A stretch of 64,000 nucleotides of DNA from Pleomorphochaeta sp. (GCA_028532815.1 JAQQAS010000040.1:38838-102837); one strand, 5' to 3'; positions 27,225 through 36,007 are shown, counted from the stretch's first letter. Numbers and translations: made by a program. Notes: generated from the sequence alone by a model not told the origin.

Positions 27225-28716
27225 TTTTTTCTCCTTTTTTGTTAAGTTTTAATTGGCTTTTTACAATTAAAAAAACAGTAATTATAATAAATAGTAAAAA
27301 TACGATACAAATAGGACTAGAAACGAAAATAGACCAACTACCATCACTTAATACTAAAGATCTTCTAAAATTCTCTTCTGTTAAAGCACCTAGAACTAAT
27401 CCAAGTAAAATAGGAATTGTTGAAAACCCAAATTTATTTACAATATACGCTATAACAGCAAAAATAAGGGTAACCCCAATATCAAAAAGAGAAGCATTAA
27501 CACTAAAAGCTCCTGCAAAACAGAACATAACAATTATTGGTGTTAATAAGGCAACTGGGACAGATATTATTTTTGCAAACCATTTTGTTAATAATTTCCC
27601 TTGGATAAACATAAATAGATTTACAAATATTAAACCTATCATTATGGCATACATTATAGGACCATTTTCAACAAACAAATTAGGTCCTGGGGTTAATCCA
27701 TTTATCATTAAAGCTCCAAGCATAATGGCAACTGATCCATCTCCAGGTATTCCCATAGTCAAAAGTGGAATTAAAGTTGCACCAGTTACTGCATTATTTG
27801 CAGTTTCACAAGCACTAATTCCCTCAATAGAACCATTACCAAAATCTTCTGGAGTTTTACTCATACGTCTAGCTCTATCATAACTAAAGAAACTTGCCAT
27901 AGAAGCCCCAGTTCCTGGAATAATACCAATAATTACCCCAATCATTCCTGATAAAATCATTGGTCTTTTAATTATTTTCTTTTCTTCCTTTGTTAATTTA
28001 CCATCTTCTTTTTTTAATAAATCGGTATTTACTTTCTCTTTCTTTTCTTGTTTTTCACTTTTTGCTAATACCTCAGAGAGAGCAAATAATCCTATTAAAG
28101 ATATTACTAAAGCTATTCCTGAATATAAATTAATGTTATTGAAAATAAATCTTGTTCCACCTGACATTGCATCAATACCAATTGTAGATATAAATAGACC
28201 AAAGGCCCCTGTAATTATACCTTTAATCAAGTTATTTCCAGATACTCCAGCTATAATGGTAAGACCAAATGCACAAATTAAGAAATATTCGGGAGTTCCC
28301 ATCATTTGAGCAAATTTTGCAACTTGAGGTGCAAAAAATAATAAAACCACAGCAGAAAATATTCCTCCATAAGTTGAAGAATTAAGTGCAACATGAAGAG
28401 CCTTCATACTATGTCCTTTTTTAGTTAAAGGATAACCATCTAACATAGTAGCTGCTGCATGAGGAGTTCCTGGGGTTTTTATTAATATAGCTGAAATTGA
28501 TCCACCATAAGAGCCTGCACAATAGATACCTAAAAGAAACATAAAAGATTCAATAGCACCTAAAGAATAAGTAAATGGAAGAAACAATACTATACATAAA
28601 ATAACAGTTAAACCAGGAATCGCTCCAAAAACAACACCCAAAAGCAAACCTAAGTTCATATATAAAAAGTTTGGAATATTAAATAATAAAGAACTTCCCT
28701 GTAAAAATAAATCCAT
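27211..28716 (-). CDS. tctA: Tripartite tricarboxylate transporter large permease TctA
   Basis: Large membrane subunit of a secondary, binding-protein-dependent carboxylate importer. The 501 residues show the duplicated TctA signatures: NLGLLLGVVFGAIPGLTV near residue 22, GSYGGSISAILIKTPGTPHAAATMLDGYPL near 70-100, and the second-half counterpart VIIGIIPGTGASMASFFSYDRARRMSKTPEDFGNGSIEGISACETANNA near 255-310. About 11-12 helices are present. A charged loop at about 215-245 (KSEKQEKKEKVNTDLLKKEDGKLTKEEKK) separates the halves. Located between tctB and the sulfatase gene; substrate unknown, possibly an acidic sulfated compound. Confidence 0.95.
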   Translation of the reverse strand: MDLFLQGSSLLFNIPNFLYMNLGLLLGVVFGAIPGLTVILCIVLFLPFTYSLGAIESFMFLLGIYCAGSYGGSISAILIKTPGTPHAAATMLDGYPLTKKGHSMKALHVALNSSTYGGIFSAVVLLFFAPQVAKFAQMMGTPEYFLICAFGLTIIAGVSGNNLIKGIITGAFGLFISTIGIDAMSGGTRFIFNNINLYSGIALVISLIGLFALSEVLAKSEKQEKKEKVNTDLLKKEDGKLTKEEKKIIKRPMILSGMIGVIIGIIPGTGASMASFFSYDRARRMSKTPEDFGNGSIEGISACETANNAVTGATLIPLLTMGIPGDGSVAIMLGALMINGLTPGPNLFVENGPIMYAIMIGLIFVNLFMFIQGKLLTKWFAKIISVPVALLTPIIVMFCFAGAFSVNASLFDIGVTLIFAVIAYIVNKFGFSTIPILLGLVLGALTEENFRRSLVLSDGSWSIFVSSPICIVFLLFIIITVFLIVKSQLKLNKKGEKSEQN

Positions 28717-28727
28717 TAAATATTCTC

Positions 28728-29243
28728 CTATGGTAAACGTACATGAAGGACATTTTGAAATAAATATCCAATCAAGATTGCTGCTAAAATAATAATCAGA
28801 TAATTTGACAATTTTTTTGATCTAAAATAAAAAAGCATTAAAATTCCAAAAACAATTGAGCTCAAAATAAAATTAGTAAAATATAATAATGCTAGAAAGA
28901 TTATTAACATTGATAAAATTATTAAGAATTTAACCTCAACTAATAAGTTGAGTTCCTTTGTTTCAATCTCTCTCTTAGTAATTATAAAAATTATATCTTT
29001 AATTAAAAGAATTATTGAAAAAATTAATACTATCCTAAGCATTAAGAGAGGAAAGGTTCTTGCATTAACAACAGCTTCTGTGTTTATTTTTATTTGAGAT
29101 GGTACTAAATATAAAAGAATACTAGAAACAATAATAAATAATATTGAACCAACAATATTTATAGGTATTGTCATCTTATGTTTTTCTAATTTTAATGCTG
29201 AGTTATCAATTAAATTATCCACTTTTTCCATTAAACGATTCAT
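28728..29243 (-). CDS. tctB: Tripartite tricarboxylate transporter small permease TctB
   Basis: Four-helix membrane protein of 171 residues (segments near 27-48, 67-85, 104-120 and 125-165), with a cytoplasmic N-terminal region of about 25 residues. Size, topology and position between the binding protein and TctA genes identify it; TctB proteins share little sequence. It begins 55 bases after tctC and ends 11 bases before tctA. Confidence 0.88.
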   Translation of the reverse strand: MNRLMEKVDNLIDNSALKLEKHKMTIPINIVGSILFIIVSSILLYLVPSQIKINTEAVVNARTFPLLMLRIVLIFSIILLIKDIIFIITKREIETKELNLLVEVKFLIILSMLIIFLALLYFTNFILSSIVFGILMLFYFRSKKLSNYLIIILAAILIGYLFQNVLHVRLP

Positions 29244-29298
29244 AATTTTCCCTTAAAGTATAAAGATGGCCCAATGGACCATCTTTTTCGAATATAAA

Positions 29299-30270
29299 CT
29301 ATTGATTGTCTTTAACAATTTGAATTACGTGTTCAATATGGTTATCCATATCTTCACTTGTCCAAACGCTAGGTTCAATCATTAATTTATCAAATAATTG
29401 TTTAACATCTTCTTTTTGCATAATTGTTAAATAAGCATTTCTAATTTTTTCAACAACTTCAGGTGAAGTACCTTTTCTGGCTAATAAGAAACAAGTATTT
29501 GGGTAGTAAGCTTCCATTTCATAAGCACCAACAGGCTTAACATCTTTAAATAATTCACTTGATACTGGGTCTTTACTAAATACTGTTACTGGAGTAATTA
29601 AACCACCCTCTACAGCACCTTTTGCTTGTGATTGGTGTGAAATTGCGAAAGGTGTTTCACCTTTAGCTACTGCATCTAAAGCTAAATTAGCTCCATTATA
29701 ACTTACTAAAGTAACATCGATACCTAATTCTTTAAATAATGCCTTAGCTAAAAAAGCTTCAGAACCTGAAATACCGTTTACAGCTACTTTACAATTATGA
29801 GTTTGACCATATTCTTTTAATTGATCTAAATCATTAATGTTTAGAGAAGCATCAGCAGTCATAACAAATGTTGCAGTATACATATTCATAACAGGAACAA
29901 AGTCATCATATTTAAACATAATAGCTTCTTTACCATCTACATTTGGAGCAATAGAGAAACCGCCTTCTCCACCAAATATTAGATTGTAAGAATTAGGTTT
30001 GTTTTTTAAAAAGTTTGTTAGAGCAACATTACCACCAGCACCTAATTCATTAGTTGCTAATACAGGTTGTCCTAGTAATTCTTCACCATAGACAGCAGCT
30101 TTTCTATTTACAAGATCAGCAACTCCACCAACAGCCCAAGGACAGATTACAGTAATTGGTTCTTCTGGCCAATTAGTAAAATCTGATTCTGTTTCTTCAC
30201 TAGCTCCATTTGCAAATATCATAGATAGACTTGCACAACACATTAAAAAAACCATTAATTTTTTTTTCAT
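29299..30270 (-). CDS. tctC: Tripartite tricarboxylate transporter substrate-binding protein TctC
   Basis: Periplasmic binding protein of 323 residues (BugT/TctC family). The N-terminal signal (MKKKLMVFLMCCASLSMIFA) appears to be cut after FANG/A; there is no convincing lipobox in the right place, so it is probably soluble. Family marks are WPEEPITVICPWAVGGVADLVNR at the mature N terminus and VTLVSYNGANLALDAVAKGE in the middle. The ATG follows AAAGGGAGAAAAATAA. First gene of the tctC-tctB-tctA-sulfatase-regulator operon. Its promoter region contains repeated TTGTCTA motifs and a TTGGTT/AACCAA dyad that may bind the operon's own regulator. Confidence 0.94.
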   Translation of the reverse strand: MKKKLMVFLMCCASLSMIFANGASEETESDFTNWPEEPITVICPWAVGGVADLVNRKAAVYGEELLGQPVLATNELGAGGNVALTNFLKNKPNSYNLIFGGEGGFSIAPNVDGKEAIMFKYDDFVPVMNMYTATFVMTADASLNINDLDQLKEYGQTHNCKVAVNGISGSEAFLAKALFKELGIDVTLVSYNGANLALDAVAKGETPFAISHQSQAKGAVEGGLITPVTVFSKDPVSSELFKDVKPVGAYEMEAYYPNTCFLLARKGTSPEVVEKIRNAYLTIMQKEDVKQLFDKLMIEPSVWTSEDMDNHIEHVIQIVKDNQ

Positions 30271-30356
30271 TTATTTTTCTCCCTTTGTTTTATAGGTTAA
30301 GCCTAGGGTAGAAAAATAAAGCTAGCAAGACAAAAAAAATCATTTTTTTCAAAAAA

Positions 30357-30428
30357 TTGTCTAGTTTTTTAAGTTTTAATTTAAGTTGTCTATATTTATT
30401 CTAACTTTTCATTGGTTCAAAAAACCAA
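30357..30428 (-). promoter_or_regulatory. Repeat-rich regulatory region of the tctCBA-sulfatase operon
   Basis: Two direct TTGTCTA copies (30357-30363 and 30386-30392, 29 bp apart) and a dyad TTGGTT-N5-AACCAA (30412-30428) lie 87-158 bases upstream of tctC. A degenerate reverse copy (AAGACAA) is at 30328-30334. These are candidate sites for the GntR/LacI-type regulator; I could not fix a promoter with confidence. Confidence 0.3.
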
Positions 30429-30460
30429 AACAATATTATTATAGATTTTTTTAATTTATA

Positions 30461-30504
30461 AAAAAAATACTGCTGATATGTGAAATTAATCCAATATCAA
30501 CAGT
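30461..30504 (-). terminator. Rho-independent terminator of galE
   Basis: On the minus strand an 11-bp stem (30504-30494 with 30479-30469, one wobble pair) closes a 14-base loop and is followed by A then seven T residues. It lies 32 bases after the galE stop. Confidence 0.88.
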
Positions 30505-30535
30505 AAAATTTATATTTATTTTCTTATTTTAATAC

Positions 30536-31543
30536 TTAGACATTATAACCTTTAGGATTTTTACTTTGCCAATTCCAAGCATCTCTACACATAGTTGTCA
30601 AATCATATTTAGCTTCCCAATTGAGAAGTTTTTTAGCCTTTGAAGCATCGGCATAACAAGTTGCAATATCACCAGGTCTCCTTGGTGCAATTTTATATGG
30701 GATTTTAATTGAATTAGCTTTCTCAAAAGCTTTAACCATATCTAGAACACTATAGCCAATACCAGTTCCAAGGTTTATAATCTCAGTCCCTTTATTTTCA
30801 TATTCACAAGCAGCTACGTGTCCACTAGCTAAATCTACAACATGAATATAATCTCTAACACCTGTTCCATCAGGAGTTGGATAATCATCACCAAATACGG
30901 CTAATTGTTTTAATTTTCCTACAGCAACTTGGCAGATATATGGCATTAAGTTATTAGGAATTCCAACTGGATCTTCACCAATCATACCTGATTCATGAGC
31001 ACCAACTGGATTAAAGTATCTAAGTAAAACAACACTCATTTCTTTATTAGCAGCAGCAAAATCTGTTAATATTTGTTCAATCATATATTTAGTCCAACCG
31101 TAAGGATTAGTACATCCTGTTGGCATATCTTCTGTTAAAGGAACTTTTTCAGCTAAACCATAAACAGTTGCAGAAGAACTGAATACTATTTTATTAACAT
31201 TATATTCTTTCATTAATTCACAAATAGTAAGGGTAGAGTCAATATTGTTTCTATAATATGCAAGAGGTTTTGCAACAGATTCTCCTACAGCTTTATAACC
31301 TGCAAAATGAATAATAGCATCAATTTTATGTTCTTCAAAAATAGCTCTCATAGCTTCTTTGTCACAAACATCGGCTTCATAGTAAGGGATTTTTTGATTA
31401 ACAATTTTTTCAACTCTAGCAATAGCTTCTTTTTGACTGTTGTAAAAGTTATCAACAATAATTGGTTCATGATTAGCTTTTACTAACTCAATGCATGTAT
31501 GAGAGGCAATATACCCCGCACCACCTGTTAACAATATTTTCAT
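30536..31543 (-). CDS. galE: UDP-glucose 4-epimerase
   Basis: Interconverts UDP-glucose and UDP-galactose (or the N-acetyl forms) for galactose use and surface glycans. The open frame extends 11 codons further upstream, but the ATG at 31543 (MKILLTGGAGYIASHT) follows AAAGGATAAGTAT and matches the family N terminus, giving 335 residues. Landmarks are the NAD loop GGAGYIASH (usually GYIGSH), the catalytic SSSATVYG serine region, YGWTKYMIEQ (YxxxK) and RYFNPVGAHESG. Monocistronic, ending in a strong terminator. An inverted repeat AACAAAAA/TTTTTGTT at 31602-31621 lies in its upstream region. Confidence 0.95.
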   Translation of the reverse strand: MKILLTGGAGYIASHTCIELVKANHEPIIVDNFYNSQKEAIARVEKIVNQKIPYYEADVCDKEAMRAIFEEHKIDAIIHFAGYKAVGESVAKPLAYYRNNIDSTLTICELMKEYNVNKIVFSSSATVYGLAEKVPLTEDMPTGCTNPYGWTKYMIEQILTDFAAANKEMSVVLLRYFNPVGAHESGMIGEDPVGIPNNLMPYICQVAVGKLKQLAVFGDDYPTPDGTGVRDYIHVVDLASGHVAACEYENKGTEIINLGTGIGYSVLDMVKAFEKANSIKIPYKIAPRRPGDIATCYADASKAKKLLNWEAKYDLTTMCRDAWNWQSKNPKGYNV

Positions 31544-31601
31544 ATACTTATCCTTTAAATAACTTTGAATTAACAATATTTATTTCTTATCTATATTTAA
31601 A

Positions 31602-31621
31602 AACAAAAACCGATTTTTGTT
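31602..31621 (-). repeat. 8-bp inverted repeat upstream of galE
   Basis: AACAAAAA-CCGA-TTTTTGTT, about 60 bases before the galE start. It could be an operator or a weak hairpin in the leader; nothing further can be said. Confidence 0.35.
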
Positions 31622-31731
31622 AAGGTCTAATTATCTTATATTTTTGTACAATATCTTAATTTTAGTTAGTTTATTTATTTAATTTATTCTTTTTTCTTGA
31701 ATAAAGCCTTTTTATAAAGTATTTTCTACAT

Positions 31732-32331
31732 ATGAATTATTATTGTATTGCTTGTAAAGTTTCTAAAGAATTGATAGTAAAAAAGGATTTAGAACATTAT
31801 CTTAATAAATTATTTGATGATGAATACCATTTTCAAGTCTTATTTGCTACAAAGCAATATAAAGTAAAAAATGGAAAATCAAGAGTTGAAGTTAGAAAAG
31901 CTCTAACTCCTGGATATATTTTTATAAAAATTGATACTGAACTTGATAAATATGCAAGAGAAATTAGAAAAATAAATGACTGTTATGGCTTAGTTAAAAG
32001 CAAAAAACTTGTAGAAGATAAAACAGATACAATTAGCTACAAACTTTGTAGAGAAGATTTAAAATATGCAACTTGGATTTTCTCAAACAACGGAGAAATT
32101 GTTCCATCTAAAATTACTTTAAATATTGGAGCCTCAGTGTGTGTAATATCAGGACCTCTAGCTACATTTAATGGTAAAATAATTAAAGTTGATAAAAGAA
32201 ATAATAAGGTTTGCCTCTTTTCAGAGAATTCTGGAACTTTACAAAAAGTTTGGGTCCCTGTTGAAATTGTAAAAGAAGAAGATCTAGATTCTAGTGAACA
32301 CATCCTAAAAGAATTTTCAAAAGTATATTAA
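31732..32331 (+). CDS. NusG-family specialised antitermination factor (LoaP/UpxY/RfaH-like), orphan
   Basis: 199 residues with a NusG N-terminal domain (YYCIACKVSKELIVKKDLEHYLNKLF, then RKALTPGYIFIKID, the conserved PGYxF segment) and a C-terminal KOW domain (GASVCVISGPLATFNGKIIKVDKRNNKVCLF). It is longer than housekeeping NusG in its linker and lies outside any ribosomal cluster, so it is probably a dedicated paralogue that loads on a few operons. Such factors usually sit first in a polysaccharide or secondary-metabolite operon; here no plus-strand gene follows until 37380. The divergent galE is the only glycan link. The ATG lacks a Shine-Dalgarno sequence and lies 13 bases after TATAAA, so its mRNA leader is very short. 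Confidence 0.85.
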   Translation: MNYYCIACKVSKELIVKKDLEHYLNKLFDDEYHFQVLFATKQYKVKNGKSRVEVRKALTPGYIFIKIDTELDKYAREIRKINDCYGLVKSKKLVEDKTDTISYKLCREDLKYATWIFSNNGEIVPSKITLNIGASVCVISGPLATFNGKIIKVDKRNNKVCLFSENSGTLQKVWVPVEIVKEEDLDSSEHILKEFSKVY

Positions 32332-32358
32332 AAACCCCTTTTTTCAATTAAAAAGGGG
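32331..32358 (-). terminator. Terminator of the BMP-type transporter operon
   Basis: The perfect 9-bp stem CCCCTTTTT/AAAAAGGGG with a six-base loop is followed on the minus strand by TTTTTAAT. On the plus strand it lies just behind the NusG-like gene but lacks a T tract, so it serves mainly the minus-strand operon. Confidence 0.75.
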
Positions 32359-32378
32359 CTAGTTAAAAAGAAAATATA

Positions 32379-33293
32379 CTAATTCTCTTTTACATAAGCA
32401 CTTCCAAGTTTAGCTGGAACATTAAATGACTTCCTACTTATTGTTAATATAATTGTTAGTATGTAAGGAAGGGCAATAAATAGCTCATTTGGAAGGAAAG
32501 TTGAAGAACTTGATTGCATAAGAATAGCAAAGGCTTCTGCTAAACCAAATATTATAGTCCCAACAAAAGCACCAATAGGATTCCAGTTACCCAAGAAACA
32601 TATTGCAAAAGCAATCCATCCCCTTCCCCCAATGATATTAGTAGTAAACATTCCTAAATACCCTATCGAATAAAAAGCACCAGCTACTCCACACATTAAT
32701 CCAGAAAACATTACAGCTACGAATCTAACTTTAGATACATTTATACCTGAAACATCTACAGCTTCTGGATTCTCACCAGTGGATCTTATAATCAAACCTA
32801 AAGAAGTTTTATACAAAATAAAAAATCCTAGAGGAACTAACAAATAAACAGAATAAGTTAAAATATTTTGGTTAAAAAATATAGGACCTAAAACAGGGAT
32901 TTTTGAAAGAAGAGGAATAGCAATCTTTTGTAAAGGTTCTACAGTTAGAGGAGATAGAGGTACTCCAAATACAACCCTCTGTAAAAAAGAACACAATCCT
33001 GCAACTAATATATTTATAGCTGTACCTGTAACAATTTGATGTTGTTTTAAAGATACACAAAGATAGGCATATAATATTGATACCAAAAGTCCTGCAAGTG
33101 CAGCAAATAATAAACCCATAGATAAACTACCTGAGATATAAGCTGTGGTAAATCCGGCCCAAGCTCCCATCAAAAATATACCTTCAATAGCAGTTACCAT
33201 AACACCAGTTCTTTCAGCAAATACTTCAGATAACGCACCAAATAGTAAAGGGGTGCTCATCATCATTGCACGTGATAACAGATTAACAATCAT
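32379..33293 (-). CDS. BMP/PnrA-type nucleoside (or simple sugar) ABC transporter permease, subunit 2
   Basis: BPD_transp_2-family permease of 304 residues with eight to ten helices. It begins directly with ALSEVFAERTGVMVTAIEGIFLMGAWAGF, the TGVxxxxxEG segment that marks the second permease of YufQ/NupC-like and simple-sugar systems, and later has STGENPEAVDVSGINVSKVRF, the cytoplasmic coupling loop. GGRGWIAFAICFLGNWNPIGAF is also conserved. It shares its start base with the preceding stop, so it is coupled. Last gene of the importer operon, followed by a terminator. Confidence 0.92.
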   Translation of the reverse strand: MIVNLLSRAMMMSTPLLFGALSEVFAERTGVMVTAIEGIFLMGAWAGFTTAYISGSLSMGLLFAALAGLLVSILYAYLCVSLKQHQIVTGTAINILVAGLCSFLQRVVFGVPLSPLTVEPLQKIAIPLLSKIPVLGPIFFNQNILTYSVYLLVPLGFFILYKTSLGLIIRSTGENPEAVDVSGINVSKVRFVAVMFSGLMCGVAGAFYSIGYLGMFTTNIIGGRGWIAFAICFLGNWNPIGAFVGTIIFGLAEAFAILMQSSSSTFLPNELFIALPYILTIILTISRKSFNVPAKLGSAYVKEN

Positions 33294-34342
33294 TATTTAA
33301 CCCCCTCTGTTAACAATTTCTTTTCTCTATTAATTTCCCATTTATTACGAATGAAATATGAAATAATAACAAAAACCATTACAAAACCTTCCATTAAATC
33401 AATAATACTAGAAGGAACTCCTGAAATTTGGCCCATTATAGTGCCTCCAACTTGTAAAGCACCGAAAAGTATAGAAGCAAAGATTATTCCAATTGGATTT
33501 GCGTTAGCTAAGATTGCTATCCCAATACCAATTGATCCAATTGAAGGATTAAATCCTTGAAGCAACATATGCTGAACACCATTTACCTCAGTGACTCCTG
33601 CCAATCCAGCAAGACCACCACTTATAAAAAAAGCAAAAACAAATATTAGCTCTGGATTTACTCCGCTCATTCTAGCTGCTTCCTGATTTTGCCCAACAGC
33701 CCTTATTCTAAAACCTAAGGTAGTTCTATAAAGTAACAACCAAATTAGAATAGCTACAACAATAGCTAAAATAAAGCCTACATGTAATCTTGTATGAGGG
33801 ACAATTTTAAAAAGCCATGTGTTTTTACTTAAGGAATCTGTTTGAGGATACTCTCCTTTAGATTCTAGTAAAACAGTTCTTAGTAAATAGTTCATTAAAT
33901 TAAGAGCTACATATGTACTCATCATACTAATCAAAAATTCATTAGCTTTAAATCGGGCTTTACAAAAACCAATGAGGCCTCCCCAAATACCACTTAAAAT
34001 AAATGCCATAATAATTGCTATTGGAATTGCTATAGCATGTGGGATTAATAAAGATATAGATGCTGCAACTAAAGAACCAATATAAAATTGTCCTTGAGCT
34101 CCAATATTAAATAAGTTTGCTTTAAAAGTAAAAGCAAAGGCCAATGATGTAAAAATCAAAGGAGTTGCTTTAACAAAAATTTCACCAATAGTATAACCAT
34201 CTCTAAACATAGATGAAAATAATAAGGCAAAAGTAGAAATTGGGTTTTTACCTAAAAATAAAATCATAATTCCACTACAGATTAATCCAAAAAGAATTGC
34301 TAAAAAGCTCGTTATAAAAATATCTCTAGTTTTTTTATCCAT
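33293..34342 (-). CDS. BMP/PnrA-type nucleoside (or simple sugar) ABC transporter permease, subunit 1
   Basis: BPD_transp_2-family permease, YufP-like. I take the ATG at 34342 (349 residues, MDKKTRDIFITS) because GAAGGAG lies nine bases before it; an ATG six codons upstream has no such site. It overlaps the ATPase stop by eight bases. Family landmarks are FTFKANLFNIGAQGQFYIGSLVAAS near residue 75 (first-subunit NIGxEGQ motif) and AVGQNQEAARMSGVNPELIFVFAFFISGGLAGLAG near 210-245, the coupling loop. About nine helices. It forms the channel with the following gene product. Confidence 0.92.
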   Translation of the reverse strand: MDKKTRDIFITSFLAILFGLICSGIMILFLGKNPISTFALLFSSMFRDGYTIGEIFVKATPLIFTSLAFAFTFKANLFNIGAQGQFYIGSLVAASISLLIPHAIAIPIAIIMAFILSGIWGGLIGFCKARFKANEFLISMMSTYVALNLMNYLLRTVLLESKGEYPQTDSLSKNTWLFKIVPHTRLHVGFILAIVVAILIWLLLYRTTLGFRIRAVGQNQEAARMSGVNPELIFVFAFFISGGLAGLAGVTEVNGVQHMLLQGFNPSIGSIGIGIAILANANPIGIIFASILFGALQVGGTIMGQISGVPSSIIDLMEGFVMVFVIISYFIRNKWEINREKKLLTEGVK

Positions 34343-35861
34343 TGATGCTTTCTCCTTCATTTTTGTAACCAGCCATTAATAAACCTATCTTTTCACTATT
34401 TAAATCTGAAGTATTATAAATACCTTGTATCTCACCTTTATAAAAAACAGCAACTCTATCACATAAAGTAAAAATTTCACTTAACTCAGTTGAAACTAAT
34501 AATATAGCTTTGCCCTTTTCTTTTTCACTTAAAATAGCAGAGTGCACATTATTAATAGCACCTAAATCAAGACCTCTTGTTGGTTGATCGAAAATAATAA
34601 AATCGCCACAATTTTCAACTTCTCTTCCTACAATAACTTTTTGTTGATTACCACCAGATAACTCTTTTGCTATTGCAAAGGGGCCTGAGGCTTTAACTCT
34701 AAAGTCTTTTAATATTCCATTTGTAGTATCTTTGAGTTTTTTCTTATCAATTAATCCATTTTTAGACCATTGTTTAGAATAACTTGTTTTTAATAATATA
34801 TTTTCAGCTAAACTCATGGACATAACTAAACCATATCTGTGTCTATCAGATGGAACGTATGCCATTCCAAGACCAATTCTATCTTTAATCGAAAGATTTG
34901 AAATATCCTTATTATTTAAATAAATAGATCCTGAATTGATTTTCTGAGCTCCACAGAGTGCCATACACAATTCTTGTTGTCCGTTACCAGAAACTCCAGC
35001 AACTCCAAAAATTTCCCCTTTATGAATATCAAAAGAAATATTATTGAGTAAAGGAATTTCTTGATCTTCTTTAACACATATATTTTTTAAAGATACACAA
35101 ACCTCTTTTTTGAGTTCATCTACCTTTGGTTTTTCTAATTCTTCAATAGAATTTTCAATCATTAATTTAGACAACCTAATTTCATCAGTATCTTCTTTAT
35201 TTACATTTCCATAAACCATTCCATTTCTCATAACAATAATTCTATTAGCTACAGACATTACTTCTTTTAATTTATGAGTGATAAATATTACAGCATTGCC
35301 TTGTTTAGAATAATCTTTGACGAAGTTCATCAAATTATCTATCTCTTGTGGAGTTAGAACAGCTGTAGGTTCATCCATTATCAACAAATTAGCATCAAGA
35401 TATAGAGCTTTTAAAATTTCTACTTTCTGTTGTTCTCCAACAGTTAAATCTTTTATCTTTTTCTTAGCATCAACACTAAAACCATATTTATCTGCAAGAT
35501 GTTGAATTCTATTAGACTCTTCTTCCCAATTAATTTTACCTTTAACGTTTCCTAAAATAATATTTTCAGTAACAGTATGAGCAGAAACTAATGAAAAATG
35601 TTGTTGTATCATTGAGACTTTATATCTCATAGCATCTTTAGGGGATTTAATTATTATTGGTACACCGTCTTTAAAGATTTCACCTTTATCAGCACGATAT
35701 AAACCATATAAAATTTTCATACAAGTACTTTTTCCAGCACCATTTTCACCTAAAAGAGCTAAGACTTCCCCTCTATTCACACTAAAGGATACATCTTTAT
35801 TTGCAATTACTTTTGCAAAGTATTTAGAAATGTCTTTAAGTTCAAAAAAAGGTTTTTCCAT
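34335..35861 (-). CDS. BMP/PnrA-type ABC importer ATPase with two cassettes
   Basis: 508 residues containing two ABC domains in tandem, as in YufO and RbsA-type ATPases. The first has LLGENGAGKSTCMKI, signature-region DLTVGEQQKVEIL, Walker B LLIMDEPTAVL and H-loop FITHKLKEV. The second has VAGVSGNGQQELCMAL (degenerate Walker A), KELSGGNQQKVIVGREV and IIFDQPTRGLD. The first cassette is the one that the neighbouring kinase's N-terminal domain resembles (HQQF, NIxF/VSMIQQHF, SVAEN-like VTENI). RBS AGGAAGTATTAA precedes the ATG. A stable hairpin lies in the 161-base gap after the binding-protein gene. Confidence 0.95.
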   Translation of the reverse strand: MEKPFFELKDISKYFAKVIANKDVSFSVNRGEVLALLGENGAGKSTCMKILYGLYRADKGEIFKDGVPIIIKSPKDAMRYKVSMIQQHFSLVSAHTVTENIILGNVKGKINWEEESNRIQHLADKYGFSVDAKKKIKDLTVGEQQKVEILKALYLDANLLIMDEPTAVLTPQEIDNLMNFVKDYSKQGNAVIFITHKLKEVMSVANRIIVMRNGMVYGNVNKEDTDEIRLSKLMIENSIEELEKPKVDELKKEVCVSLKNICVKEDQEIPLLNNISFDIHKGEIFGVAGVSGNGQQELCMALCGAQKINSGSIYLNNKDISNLSIKDRIGLGMAYVPSDRHRYGLVMSMSLAENILLKTSYSKQWSKNGLIDKKKLKDTTNGILKDFRVKASGPFAIAKELSGGNQQKVIVGREVENCGDFIIFDQPTRGLDLGAINNVHSAILSEKEKGKAILLVSTELSEIFTLCDRVAVFYKGEIQGIYNTSDLNSEKIGLLMAGYKNEGESING

Positions 35862-35970
35862 TTAATACTTCCTATATAATAAAACTAAAAAATAAAGATA
35901 TCTCTTTATTTTCACATCCTTTACAAAGGAGTATTAGTTTTAATTAGTAAATTATTTTTTTAGTTAGAGA

Positions 35971-36007
35971 ATCCAATACCTAATAATAACATCATTAGGT
36001 ATTGGAT
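35971..36007 (-). promoter_or_regulatory. Intercistronic hairpin in the BMP importer operon
   Basis: Perfect 14-bp inverted repeat (35971-35984 with 35994-36007) around a nine-base loop, 16 bases after the binding-protein stop. No T tract follows on the minus strand. It is best read as a 3'-protective or partial-attenuation hairpin that keeps binding-protein mRNA more abundant than that for the rest of the operon. Confidence 0.7.

Noticed and set aside
27239..27883. 214-codon plus-strand frame opposite tctA
   Set aside because: It is antisense to the conserved coding region of tctA, has no recognisable product and no ribosome binding site; a shadow frame.
31544..31576. 11-codon extension of galE
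   Set aside because: The ATG at 31543 has the ribosome binding site and starts the NAD-binding strand as in other GalE proteins.
32335..32358. Strong terminator for the NusG-like gene on the plus strand
   Set aside because: The stem is good but no T tract follows on the plus strand; it is oriented for the minus-strand importer operon.
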